Assembly: GCF_000717185.1 (NCBI RefSeq)
Contig: NZ_JNYE01000023.1
Coordinates: 6,985-70,984 of the forward strand
Source: Kitasatospora phosalacinea
Lineage (GTDB): Bacteria > Actinomycetota > Actinomycetes > Streptomycetales > Streptomycetaceae
Reading direction: 5' to 3'
Length of the DNA stretch: 64,000 nt
Below are positions 1 through 8,251 of this stretch, one piece after another (within the stretch, counting starts at the first letter, position 1; each line of letters opens with the position of its first letter). The position numbers were made by a program, and so were the translations under genes. Under the pieces are notes generated by a model. That model was not told the DNA's origin, did not search any database, and saw only the letters and a list, made by a program, of their open reading frames with translations.

Positions 1-213
1 GGACGCGACCGACAGCCACGCGGCAGCGGTCTCCCACCGGCCCCGGCCGGTGGCGGCCCGTTCGACGTGCAGCAGGGCGATGCCGGGTGCGCCGTGGGCG
101 AGGGACTGGCGCCAGGACGGGTGTGCCGTCCAGGTGCTGGGCAGGGCGGCTGGGTCGGCGAGCAGCTCGGCGATCCGGTCCGACAGGTGCAGCGCGGGGT
201 GCGGGGTGTTCAC
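1..213 (-). CDS. LanC-like lanthionine cyclase, N-terminal fragment (runs off the window)
   Basis: Only the first 71 codons are in the window. They include QSLAHGAPGIALLHVERA, which matches the first helices of LanC-type cyclases; these zinc enzymes close thioether rings on dehydrated precursor peptides in the cytosol. The zinc-binding Cys/His residues lie in the missing part, so activity cannot be judged. The GTG start overlaps the TGA of the upstream LanB gene (GTGA), so the two are translationally coupled and probably made in matched amounts. Family assignment rests on this motif plus position after a LanB gene and a precursor peptide. Confidence 0.8.
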   Translation of the reverse strand, partial: MNTPHPALHLSDRIAELLADPAALPSTWTAHPSWRQSLAHGAPGIALLHVERAATGRGRWETAAAWLSVAS

Positions 214-3119
214 CGGTCACCGTCCCGGGACAGGCGGGCGAGGGCGGTGGCGCGGGCCAAGTAGAGGACGATCGCCTCGTCGTCGAAGTCGATGCGGTGG
301 GCGCGGACGTAGGAGCAGTGCAGCAGCGAGCCGAGGACGTCGTCGGTCCGGACGCCGTGGGTGTGCGGGCCGGGGAAGTGGCGGCGGTAGGCGTCCAGGG
401 CCCGGTGCCGGGCCGTCCAGGCGTCGGCGACCGCGGTGCCACCGGGTTCGGCCCGCAGGGCGGCGAAGTCTTCGGCGGGGTCGGCCAGGCGCACTGCTTC
501 GGTGAACACCGGCCGGGGGACGGAAGTCGGCGCCGTGGCGGCGATGGCGACGGCGTGGGCCGCGAGCAGCGCGTGCCGACCGGGCCGTACGGGGGTGGAG
601 AGGTGGGCGAGGGCGGCGGCGGAGTCGGCGCGGAACACCTCCTCGGCGGCGTCCCACGCCGTCCCGTCGCCCCAACGGCCCTTCTCCCGGTAGGAGGTGG
701 GGTACTCGATCTCGGACAGCAGCCCGGCCTTGTGCAGTTCGGCGGCCCAGGTGCTGACGACGGCCGCGGTGGGGCCGAACGCGGTTGGGTCGGGGAGGGC
801 GATGCGCAGGCGGAGCTGCTGGCGCGGGTTACGGAAGCGGACGAACCACCACTTCGGCTGCCCGAGCCGCGCCAGCAGCTCCGGCAGGTGCCGGACCAGG
901 ACGGTGTCCTGGCGCTCCACGTCCCCGTACAGAGCGGCGAGCAGTACGCGGGAGGTGCCAGGGGCGTCGCCGTGGCCGCGCCGCAGTCGGCGGGCGCTGG
1001 TGGGCCGGGGCAAGGCGGGCCACAGGGTGGGGCGCCGGGTGGCGGTGACGGGGAAGACGATCTCGTGGGCGCGGCCGCTCGTCCAGCCGAGGTCGGCCGG
1101 TTCCGGGGCCTCCACCAGGACGGCGTGCGGCGCGGCGCGCAGGTGCTCGCGCAGCAGGACGCGGTGGGACGGGTGGCGTAGGTCGAGCGGCAGCCCCTGG
1201 CTGTCGGCGGCGAGCGTCGCGTAGCGGGGTGCGCGGTGGCGCTCGGCCCAGGCGGTGAACGCCTGGTCCCACTGCTGGTGAGGCGAGTTGGCAGGCGGGA
1301 GTTCGGCCGCGATGATCCGCCAGGTGGCCGGGGACAGGACGATCCGGCCGCAGCGCAGCCGTGGCAGGAACGGCAGGGCGGCGAGGGCGCCCCAGGAGAA
1401 GCGGGTGGTCTGCGCGGTGTGGGCGCGGGAGAGTTCGGTGACCAGCCGGGCCAGTGGCGGGGTGTGGGTGCGCAGGTTCAGCGCGTGGGTGGCGGCTGCT
1501 TCGATCCGCACGCCCCGCTCGGGGGCGGCCAGGTACATGCGGCGGCCGTCGCAGCCCACCGCCAGGTCCTCCGGGCCCAGGACGCCCTCGGCGGGTGCGC
1601 GATACTCGCCGAGGCTGATCACCAACTGCCCGGTGGCGGGGCTGCGGGCGACGTGCCCGGTCGCCGGATCCAGCGGCGGGAAGGAGAGTTGCGCGCTGAC
1701 GGTGTCCTCGTCCGCCGTCGGCAGGGTGACCAGGAGTTGGAGGAAGGCGTTCCGGTGCGCGGGTTCGAGCAGGTGCAGGAACCGGCCCACCGACACGCCT
1801 GCCGACCGCGAGACGGAGGTGACCTCCAGCCGGTACTCGCCCCGGTCGAGCGCCCGCGGGCTCTGGGCGTGCAGCCGGGCCAGGACCTCCAGGTGCGGCG
1901 GGAACCGGGTCTCGCCCTCGGGCGTGCCCAGGGCGTCGAGCGCCCGCTCGTCCAGCAGCACCTCCCGCTCGCCCGCCAGCGCTGCACGCTGCGCCAAGGC
2001 GGCGAGCGCCTCGTCGCGGGCGTCGAACCGCGCCCGCTCGGTCGGCCGGGCACCCGGGTAGCCGTCCGGCCAGCCGATGCCGCTGTCGGCCACCACGTCC
2101 AGCAGCGGCACCAGCGCGCCGCGCCCGTAGCGCTCGTAGAACCGCTGGTGGTAGGCGCGCCAGGCCGCCGCGCCCTTCGGGAGCGGGCTCAGGCGGGCGA
2201 GCAGTTCCGCCGCCCGGGCCGCGTCCTCGGCCACTCGCGTCGGCAGGACGAGGCCGGCGTCCAGCCGCAGGTCCACCGCTCCTGCGGCGTCGGAGACTTC
2301 GGGTACCTGACCGACGCCCGCCCGCTCCAGGGCCCGCAGCAGGTGGGCGTGCGGGTCCGTCTCGGTCGCCGGGGCGCGCAGCGAACTGACCAAGGCCCCC
2401 TGGAGGAGCAGTTCGCGGAGGAGGCCGGTGACCTGGCCGACGGACGCGGTCGGGAACTCGGCGGCGGTCTTGTCCACCAGCTCACCGAAGCGCAGCGGCT
2501 GGCGGGCGGTGGCCAGCGCGAAGGCCACCGGCCCGGTGCGGCGCAGCGTGGCCTCGGCCGGTACGGCGCGGCCGTCCGGCCCGGGCAGGCTGCGGTGCGG
2601 GACGACGAGGCGGTCCCCGCAGACCTGGACGGTGTTGTTCGCCACCACCTCCAGCCGGGCCAACACCTCCGGACGCCGCTCCAGGCGGTCGATCGCTTCG
2701 GCGAGCCCGGCAGCAGGCACCCGGGCGCTCCTCCGATCGCTCGTGCCCCAGTCGGCGCGGGCCGCGCCGCCGACGGCTGCGGCCTGCACACCGGCGAACA
2801 GCCCGAACGGCGTCGGACGCCCCTGGGCCCGCAGGACGTACCGGGCGGTGGACAGCGCCGCACGCCGCACCCGGTCGGCCGCGGGCCGCTCGGCGGCCAG
2901 CAGGTCGGCGACGCTGCGGGCGAGCGCCGGACTGGCCAGTTCGACGGCCTCGGCCAACCGCCCGTCCGCCCATACCTCGCGCAGCCAGCGCTCCTGCTCA
3001 CCGCTCGAACCACCGCTCCCCGCGGTGAGGTCCGGCAGGGCGTGCGCCGGCAGATCGGGCCGGGCGACGGCACGCACGAGCGCCACGGCGGCGGCGCGGT
3101 AGGGCGGGGAGAGGGGCAC
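210..3119 (-). CDS. Lantibiotic dehydratase (LanB), full length with SpaB-type C-terminal domain
   Basis: A 969-residue protein, the usual size for a class I lanthipeptide dehydratase. The N-terminal part carries RPTPFGLFAGVQ, a hallmark of the tRNA-Glu-dependent glutamylation domain. The last third carries KWWFVRFRNPRQQLRLRI and EIEYPTSYREKGRWG, typical of the elimination (SpaB_C, thiopeptide-type) domain. It should dehydrate Ser/Thr of the precursor encoded immediately upstream (3201-3359). I chose GTG at 3119 because GAGG lies about seven bases before it; an in-frame start 22 codons earlier lacks a ribosome site and would run into the precursor gene's hairpin. The end overlaps lanC. Confidence 0.95.
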   Translation of the reverse strand: MPLSPPYRAAAVALVRAVARPDLPAHALPDLTAGSGGSSGEQERWLREVWADGRLAEAVELASPALARSVADLLAAERPAADRVRRAALSTARYVLRAQGRPTPFGLFAGVQAAAVGGAARADWGTSDRRSARVPAAGLAEAIDRLERRPEVLARLEVVANNTVQVCGDRLVVPHRSLPGPDGRAVPAEATLRRTGPVAFALATARQPLRFGELVDKTAAEFPTASVGQVTGLLRELLLQGALVSSLRAPATETDPHAHLLRALERAGVGQVPEVSDAAGAVDLRLDAGLVLPTRVAEDAARAAELLARLSPLPKGAAAWRAYHQRFYERYGRGALVPLLDVVADSGIGWPDGYPGARPTERARFDARDEALAALAQRAALAGEREVLLDERALDALGTPEGETRFPPHLEVLARLHAQSPRALDRGEYRLEVTSVSRSAGVSVGRFLHLLEPAHRNAFLQLLVTLPTADEDTVSAQLSFPPLDPATGHVARSPATGQLVISLGEYRAPAEGVLGPEDLAVGCDGRRMYLAAPERGVRIEAAATHALNLRTHTPPLARLVTELSRAHTAQTTRFSWGALAALPFLPRLRCGRIVLSPATWRIIAAELPPANSPHQQWDQAFTAWAERHRAPRYATLAADSQGLPLDLRHPSHRVLLREHLRAAPHAVLVEAPEPADLGWTSGRAHEIVFPVTATRRPTLWPALPRPTSARRLRRGHGDAPGTSRVLLAALYGDVERQDTVLVRHLPELLARLGQPKWWFVRFRNPRQQLRLRIALPDPTAFGPTAAVVSTWAAELHKAGLLSEIEYPTSYREKGRWGDGTAWDAAEEVFRADSAAALAHLSTPVRPGRHALLAAHAVAIAATAPTSVPRPVFTEAVRLADPAEDFAALRAEPGGTAVADAWTARHRALDAYRRHFPGPHTHGVRTDDVLGSLLHCSYVRAHRIDFDDEAIVLYLARATALARLSRDGDR

Positions 3120-3155
3120 GGTGACCTCGTTTCGGTGCTGGCGGGGTGGTGCCGC

Positions 3156-3187
3156 CCGTGCGCCGGGGAACTTCCCTCGGCGCACGG
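3156..3187 (-). terminator. Stem-loop between precursor and LanB genes (possible attenuator)
   Basis: A perfect 10-bp inverted repeat (CCGTGCGCCG at 3156-3165, CGGCGCACGG at 3178-3187) encloses a 12-base loop that can itself pair GGAA with TTCC. It lies just after the precursor stop codon and before the LanB ribosome site. Hairpins here are common in lanthipeptide operons and reduce read-through, so that the peptide is made in excess over the enzymes. No T-run follows, so complete termination is not expected. Confidence 0.55.
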
Positions 3188-3200
3188 ACGGCTTCGGGGG

Positions 3201-3359
3201 TCAGTGCAGGCCGGTGGTGCAGGCGCCGCAGGTGCTGCCGCAGCCGTCGTCGGTGAGGACCTGCAGGCTGGCCGCGTCGACGGTCTCGACGACGGTCACG
3301 TCCAGGTCGAACTCGCCGTCGGCCGTTGCCGGGACCTGGGCGGTGATGCTCTGAGCCAT
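3201..3359 (-). CDS. FxLD-type lanthipeptide precursor peptide
   Basis: A 52-residue peptide starting at an ATG six bases after AAGGAGG. The leader contains FDLDVTVVE, which fits the FxLD leader signature of a class I lanthipeptide family of actinobacteria. The C-terminus, DDGCGSTCGACTTGLH, holds three Cys plus Ser and Thr residues suitable for dehydration and thioether ring formation. It sits between a TauD-type dioxygenase gene and LanB/LanC genes on the same strand, as expected for a substrate of these enzymes. Family members often also have a FxLD-system methyltransferase; none is in the window, though the locus continues off its left edge. Ring topology and cleavage site cannot be read from sequence. 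Confidence 0.88.
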   Translation of the reverse strand: MAQSITAQVPATADGEFDLDVTVVETVDAASLQVLTDDGCGSTCGACTTGLH

Positions 3360-3439
3360 CGGGCTCCTCCTTCGGATCTCCCTTGCGGGACCTGGCGTCG
3401 GCGCGCGGAGTGCGCACCGCATCACCAGGAGCTTGTGGT

Positions 3440-3457
3440 CGGGGCCGCTGGGCCCCG
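3440..3457 (-). terminator. Small hairpin after the dioxygenase gene
   Basis: CGGGGCC and GGCCCCG form a perfect 7-bp stem around GCTG, located between the dioxygenase stop codon and the precursor ribosome site. It may pause or process the transcript before the precursor gene. A short GC-rich stem is weak evidence in DNA of this composition. Confidence 0.3.
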
Positions 3458-3464
3458 GGGCGGG

Positions 3465-4250
3465 TCAGGCCGCGGAGGACGACGGTGCGGCGAAGCCCGG
3501 TTCGAGCTCCAGCCACCCGGCCGCGGCACCCAGGGCCCGCAGCATCAGCCGCTCGCCCGTGAAGGCGCTGCGGCCGTGCAGGACGCGGTGGTTGTCGACG
3601 AGCAGGGCCTGCCCGGGCCGCAGCCGGACGGTGACGGCGTTGCGCCGCACGGCCTCCCGCAGCGCGGGCAGGTGCGGCACGGCGTCGGGCGAGAACCGGG
3701 CGAGGGCGTCCTCGCGGTGCCTGAGGTGCCAGCGGCCGTCACCGAGCGGCTCCAGGACCGGGCCGAACCGGCCGTCGACACCGCCGAAGTACGCCGCCCG
3801 GGGTGCACTCAGGGCGGCGAGAACCTCGGAGCCCAACCGCAGGACGTCCCCGAGCACCCGACGTCCGTCGACCAGGATGCTGCTTCCGCCGACCGCCCCC
3901 TCCTGCTGGCAGGCCAGCAGGAGCAGCCGGGGCGGGTCCTGCGCCTGCGTGCAGTCCGTGTGCGGAGCCAAGGCGCCCCTGCCCAGACCCGCGAAGGTCG
4001 ACCGCCCCGCGATCGAGGCCCCCAGGTCGCGCAGTGCGGTCAGACCGTCCGGGCCGCTGTCACGGTGCCGCAGGACCGGGTCCATCAGCAGTTCGGCGAC
4101 CGCCCGTACGCCGTCCCTCCCGTGGAGGCCGTCCAGCAACACCGCGCCGTGCTCGCGCAGCCGTTCGGACACGGCCCGCACCTCGTGGGCGCCGCCGGGG
4201 GTCACGAGGGCGAACGGGGTGAGGCCGTTCACGGAAGCGTTCGATGACAT
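3465..4250 (-). CDS. TauD/TfdA-type Fe(II)/2-oxoglutarate dioxygenase of the lanthipeptide locus
   Basis: A 261-residue cupin-fold oxygenase. The iron ligands are visible as H97-T-D99 (APHTDCTQ) and H225 in NHRVLHGR, the usual H-x-D...H facial triad, and arginines downstream could bind 2-oxoglutarate. It is first in the operon dioxygenase-precursor-LanB-LanC, so it may hydroxylate or desaturate the peptide; that role is inferred from position. ATG 4250 is preserved by AGGGGA six bases upstream; an in-frame start 25 codons earlier would fall inside the shared promoter region. Homologues act on free amino acids or peptides, so the substrate remains open. Confidence 0.85.
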   Translation of the reverse strand: MSSNASVNGLTPFALVTPGGAHEVRAVSERLREHGAVLLDGLHGRDGVRAVAELLMDPVLRHRDSGPDGLTALRDLGASIAGRSTFAGLGRGALAPHTDCTQAQDPPRLLLLACQQEGAVGGSSILVDGRRVLGDVLRLGSEVLAALSAPRAAYFGGVDGRFGPVLEPLGDGRWHLRHREDALARFSPDAVPHLPALREAVRRNAVTVRLRPGQALLVDNHRVLHGRSAFTGERLMLRALGAAAGWLELEPGFAAPSSSAA

Positions 4251-4318
4251 GCGAATCCCCTGAGCGGACAGGCGAGATGGGTGACGACCACTGTCACGGC
4301 CCGTACGCTGCACGTAAA

Positions 4319-4333
4319 GTGACAAACTGTCAC
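4319..4333. promoter_or_regulatory. Palindrome in the divergent promoter region (candidate operator)
   Basis: GTGACA-AAC-TGTCAC is a perfect 6-bp inverted repeat with a 3-base spacer, between the leftward lanthipeptide operon (start 4250) and the rightward NUDIX gene (start 4424). A second overlapping repeat, TCAC-ACA-GTGA (4330-4340), and another TGTCAC at 4292 suggest a clustered binding site. The neighbouring XRE-TPR protein is a possible ligand; this is inference. Confidence 0.5.
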
Positions 4334-4423
4334 ACAGTGATCATGGGTTTTCCGGGCTCCGCGCCCTGGTCGAGCTGTTAGCGTCGAAGCGCCCGTGCCC
4401 GACCGATCAGCGTGGAAGAAGGC

Positions 4424-4861
4424 ATGACCGCCCCTCCCCAGCAGCCGTACGTTCCTGCCCGGTTCCCGATCTCCGTCAAGGGCGTCGTCGTCGACGGCCG
4501 CGGCCGCGTGCTGCTGCTGAAGAACGAGCGCGAGGAGTGGGAGCTGCCCGGCGGCAAGCTCGAAGGCACCGAGACCCCCGTCGAGCGCGTCGAGACCGAG
4601 ATCCGCGAGGAGTGCGGCCTGCACGCCACCGCCGACGAGTTGCTGGACGTGTGGATGTACGAGCCGCTGCCCGGGCGGCAGGTCTTCATCGTCACCTACG
4701 GCTGCACCCTCGCCGCCGACGACCGCGACCGCGCACCGGTCGTCAGCCACGAGCACAAGGAAGCCGGACGCTTCCACCGCGACGAAGTCGACGCCCTCAC
4801 CATGCCCCGGGGCTACAAGGAATCCGTCGCCCGCTGGTACCAGCGCCTCGACCGGGCGTGA
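4424..4861 (+). CDS. NUDIX hydrolase
   Basis: A 145-residue protein with a near-complete Nudix box: G-K-L-E-G-T-E, seven residues, then T-E-I-R-E-E-C-G-L. The canonical arginine of the R-E-U-x-E-E motif is threonine here, while the metal-binding glutamates remain. Such enzymes hydrolyse nucleoside diphosphates linked to other moieties; the substrate cannot be predicted. ATG 4424 follows GGAAGAAGG; a GTG four codons earlier is a possible alternative. It lies four bases ahead of an XRE-TPR regulator and is probably co-transcribed with it, diverging from the lanthipeptide operon. Confidence 0.88.
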   Translation: MTAPPQQPYVPARFPISVKGVVVDGRGRVLLLKNEREEWELPGGKLEGTETPVERVETEIREECGLHATADELLDVWMYEPLPGRQVFIVTYGCTLAADDRDRAPVVSHEHKEAGRFHRDEVDALTMPRGYKESVARWYQRLDRA

Positions 4862-4864
4862 CCG

Positions 4865-6022
4865 GTGCCCCCGCCGCAGCCCGGCCTGCTCACCGACGGG
4901 ATCCGCTGGCACTGGACGACGCCCAGGGCCCAGAGCGCCCTGCGCCGCCGAAGCCTCCCGGAGATCCTCCAGCTCTACTGCGAGATCAACGACCTGACGC
5001 AGCAGGACCTCGCCGACCTGCTCGGCTACTCCCGCAGCTACATCTCCCGCATCCGGACCGGATCGCGGACCATCACCGACACCCGCTCGCTGCTCGCCCT
5101 CGCCGAGCGCCTCGGCCTGCCGCCGCACTGCCTCGGCGTCGCCGACGAAGCCGACGGAGACCACCGCCTCGTGATCCAGCTCGCCGAGAGCGTCCTGCGC
5201 CTGGCCGAGATCGCCCGCCGGTCCGGCCAGGCCACCACCGCGGTCGCCGAACTCTGGCCGCTGGTAGCCCGGTTGGAAGCCCGCGTCGCCGACGGCCACA
5301 CCGACCTCGACGTCCTGCGCCTGCTCGCCCGGGCCCGCACCAGCCTCGGCGTCGCCCTCGGCCACGTCCTGCCCGAGGAGCGCCTCGCCGCCGCTGCCCG
5401 CTGGACCGGCAAGGGACTCACCGTCGCCCGCCGCCTCGACGACCCCACGCTGCACGCCCACGCCCTGCGCCACCACGGCAACGAACTGCGCAAGTCCGGC
5501 CTGCACACCCGCGCCCTCGACCGCCTGCACCAGGCCCGCGACCTCGCCCCCACGCCCGCCGCCCGAGCCGAAGCCGTCGTCCTGCTGGCCCGCGCCGCCG
5601 GAACGGCCGGCCGAACGGCGGCCTTCGACGACGCCGTCGAAGAGGGGCAGCGGCTGCTCGACGAAACCGCGCCCACCCCGCTCTTCTCCGCCTTCACCCT
5701 CCACGAGGTCCGCCTGCGCGGACTGCTCGGCACCTCCCGCGTCCACGTCGCCGCCGACCTGCTCGACCACGCCCCGAACCCGGGCCTGAACGCCAGCACC
5801 CAGTGGCGGATCATCTCCGCGATCACCGCGGGCCAGGTCCTGCTGCGCCGCGGCGACCGGGCGGGCGCACGGGAACAGCTCCACGCCGCCGTCGACGGAG
5901 CCTCCGCCCACCGGCTGCCGCACCAGCTCCAGCGGATCCTGCGCGCCAGCACGACCCTTCCCGACGTCCGGGACAGCGCCGAAGCCTCCCTGCGCGAGCT
6001 GCGGGCCGCCATAGCGGCCTGA
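4865..6022 (+). CDS. XRE-family regulator with C-terminal TPR-like repeats
   Basis: A 385-residue protein. Residues about 35-90 form a helix-turn-helix (DLTQQDLADLLGYSRSYISR, then TGSRTITD), and the remaining 290 residues are helical repeats rich in Ala, Leu and Arg that resemble tetratricopeptide repeats. This layout is frequent in actinobacterial regulators near RiPP and other secondary-metabolite loci. It starts with GTG four bases after the NUDIX stop. It may regulate the divergent lanthipeptide operon through the palindrome at 4319, but no direct evidence exists in the sequence. Confidence 0.8.
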   Translation: MPPPQPGLLTDGIRWHWTTPRAQSALRRRSLPEILQLYCEINDLTQQDLADLLGYSRSYISRIRTGSRTITDTRSLLALAERLGLPPHCLGVADEADGDHRLVIQLAESVLRLAEIARRSGQATTAVAELWPLVARLEARVADGHTDLDVLRLLARARTSLGVALGHVLPEERLAAAARWTGKGLTVARRLDDPTLHAHALRHHGNELRKSGLHTRALDRLHQARDLAPTPAARAEAVVLLARAAGTAGRTAAFDDAVEEGQRLLDETAPTPLFSAFTLHEVRLRGLLGTSRVHVAADLLDHAPNPGLNASTQWRIISAITAGQVLLRRGDRAGAREQLHAAVDGASAHRLPHQLQRILRASTTLPDVRDSAEASLRELRAAIAA

Positions 6023-6258
6023 GCGGCCGGGGCCGTGGTGCGAGTGGTCGTTCCGGTGGGCGCGGTCCGTGTCGGCGCTCTCGCAGGCGTCCGCGCCGAG
6101 CAGCCGTGCGACGGGCAGGCCCGTCGAGCGGGGCAACGACAGCGGCGACGGGACCGTCAACGGTACCGGCGGGTCGGACAGGTCGAGCACGGGTCTCTGC
6201 CTCTCGGGCTGGGTGGTGAGCCGGCTCCGGTCCGGTGGTGTGCCAGGCCGGAAGGGGG

Positions 6259-8169
6259 TCAGACGGCTATGTCGGCGAGGACGGGCACCTCCGGCGCGGC
6301 GTGCCTCTCCGCGGCGTCCAGCGCCAGGAGGGCGTTGACGACGGCCTCGGCGGTCATGCCCTGCGGGAAGTTGCCGAGGTGGCGCCGGTCGACGGGGTCG
6401 TACTCCTCGGCGAGCAGGCCGAGATCGTTGCGGACGCCCAGCAGCGCGTCGATGCTCGCGCGGGCCCCGTCGACGTCCCCGGTGAGCGCCCGGGCGGTGG
6501 CGAGCCAAGCCGTGCAGGGCAGGAAGGTGCCCTCCCGGCCGGGCAGGCCGTCGATGTTCACCGCAGTGTCGCGGGTGGGGTAGCGCCCCACCAGGCCGAG
6601 CGGGCCGCCGCCGAGCTCGCGGGCGACCGCCTGCACGGTGCCGGTGGCGAGGGGGTCCGCGGGGTCAAGGAGCCCGGTGGTGACGGCGTGCAGGACGGAG
6701 GCGTCCAGGTCCTGGCCGCCGTACACCTGGGTGAGGGTGATGCGTTGCGAGTCGGCGCCAGCTGCGCGCACCGTGATCCGCACGTACGCGGCCAGGGCCT
6801 CCAGCCGCTCCGCGGTCTCCGGGTGGATGCCGTAGCGGCGCAGCAGGAGGACGGCGCGGTCGAGGGCCACCCAGCACCAGGTCTGGGAGGAGGTGTAGTG
6901 CTGCGGCTCGCCGCGGCTCTCCCACATGCCGCTGTCCCGCTGCTGCCACGTCTGCTCGACCTGGAGGGCGAGTTGGAGCGCGTACTCGACCACCTCGGTG
7001 CCGCCGGGCAGGCCGTGCAGCTCCATCTGCCAGAACGCGTTGAGGAGTTCGCCGGGGACGTCGAGCTGGAGCTGGCCGTCGGCGCCGTTGCCGACGCGGA
7101 CGGGGCGGGCGACGCCGAGGTGGCCGGGGAGGTGGCCGAGGATCCGTTCGGCGGTGTCGGTCGAACCGTCGAGCCGGTAGAGCGGGCGCAGGGCCCGGGG
7201 GTCGGTGTGGGTGAGGACCCATTCGCGCCAGGCGAGGGCCTCCTCGACGAACCCGCAGTGCAGGAAGGCGCGGACGTACCAGGCGGTGTCGCGCGGCCAG
7301 AAGAAGCGGTAGTCCCAGGTTCTCCAGTCGGTGGTGCCGGGCAGGTGCTGGGACGGGACGTGCAGGAGGCGCTCGGGCAAGCTGGTGGTGGGGGCGGCGA
7401 CGAACGCCCCGGTCGCGACGTCCTGCATGGCCTTGAGGGTGACCAGGGAGCGCAGTACGGCGTCCCGGTACGGGCCGCTGTAGGTGCAGGCGCTCGCCCA
7501 ACCCTCCCACCAGGCCAGCGTGGTGGCGAGTTCGCGGCCGGTCGGCGGGGCGGGCACGGGCTCGCCGGTGGCGGACCAGGTCAAGGCGAACACCCGCTGC
7601 TCGCCCGCCCTGAGGGTGGCCTCGGCGTACTGGACGTCGAAGAGGGTGGAGTGGGCGGGTCCGTCGAGCCAGTAGGTGTCGGCCCCGTCGACGAGTTGGG
7701 TGCGCGGGGTGCCGTGGGTGACCTGACGGGCGGTGGGGGTGTTCGCGCCGTAGCCGGGCCGGACGGCCGTCTCGGAGGCGACGGTGACGACGCCCTCGGT
7801 GCAGGTGGCGACGCGTATCAACTGGGCCGGCGCGTAGCCGGTGGCGTCGGGCGCGACGAGGAAGTCGGTGACGGTCAGCGTTCCGCCGGGAGCGTGCCAG
7901 GTCTGCTCCAGCACCGTGCTGGTGCCGAGGTAGCTTCGCAGGTCCGCGGGCGGCGGCGTGGCGCCGGGCGAAGCGGGGCCGACCCGCCAGAAACCGTGGC
8001 TCTCGGGGTCGGTGCTGAGCAGGGAGGTGAACACGGCGGGCGAGTCGAAGCCGGGCAGGCAGAGCCAGTCGATCGTGCCGTCGGGAGTGCTCAAGGCAGC
8101 GGTGCGGCAGTTGCCGAGGAGCGCGTGGTCCTCGATCAGGTTCCGGGTGTCGGTAGTACGGGTGGGCAT
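6259..8169 (-). CDS. Glycoside hydrolase family 15 protein (glucoamylase/trehalase-like)
   Basis: A 636-residue soluble protein without a signal peptide. Landmarks are the N-terminal LLGNCRTAALSTPDGTIDWL, RTWDYRFFWPRDTAW, SGMWESRGEPQHYTSSQTW with a probable catalytic Glu, and LLAEEYDPVDRRHLGNFPQG. These match the GH15 fold (an N-terminal beta domain plus an alpha/alpha barrel) that inverts alpha-glucosidic bonds in trehalose or malto-oligosaccharides. A Lys usual after the HYTSS stretch is Gln here, a possible mark of altered specificity. It is the last gene of the minus-strand operon after the MurC-like gene, 82 bases away; ATG has AGGA seven bases upstream. Confidence 0.9.
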   Translation of the reverse strand: MPTRTTDTRNLIEDHALLGNCRTAALSTPDGTIDWLCLPGFDSPAVFTSLLSTDPESHGFWRVGPASPGATPPPADLRSYLGTSTVLEQTWHAPGGTLTVTDFLVAPDATGYAPAQLIRVATCTEGVVTVASETAVRPGYGANTPTARQVTHGTPRTQLVDGADTYWLDGPAHSTLFDVQYAEATLRAGEQRVFALTWSATGEPVPAPPTGRELATTLAWWEGWASACTYSGPYRDAVLRSLVTLKAMQDVATGAFVAAPTTSLPERLLHVPSQHLPGTTDWRTWDYRFFWPRDTAWYVRAFLHCGFVEEALAWREWVLTHTDPRALRPLYRLDGSTDTAERILGHLPGHLGVARPVRVGNGADGQLQLDVPGELLNAFWQMELHGLPGGTEVVEYALQLALQVEQTWQQRDSGMWESRGEPQHYTSSQTWCWVALDRAVLLLRRYGIHPETAERLEALAAYVRITVRAAGADSQRITLTQVYGGQDLDASVLHAVTTGLLDPADPLATGTVQAVARELGGGPLGLVGRYPTRDTAVNIDGLPGREGTFLPCTAWLATARALTGDVDGARASIDALLGVRNDLGLLAEEYDPVDRRHLGNFPQGMTAEAVVNALLALDAAERHAAPEVPVLADIAV

Positions 8170-8251
8170 GAACGGGTCCTGACGTGGAGAGTGGACAGGG
8201 ACGGGACGGGGAGCTCGGTGGCCACGGGACCGTTTGTCGGGTGAGGGGCGG

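Noticed and set aside
87..4247. Long plus-strand open frames opposite the lanthipeptide operon
   Set aside because: They mirror the LanB and dioxygenase genes, are Gly/Arg-rich and have no recognisable domains; open frames on the opposite strand are expected in DNA of this composition.
6035..8244. Plus-strand open frame opposite GH15
   Set aside because: Its translation is low complexity and follows the codon bias of the minus-strand GH15 gene in reverse.
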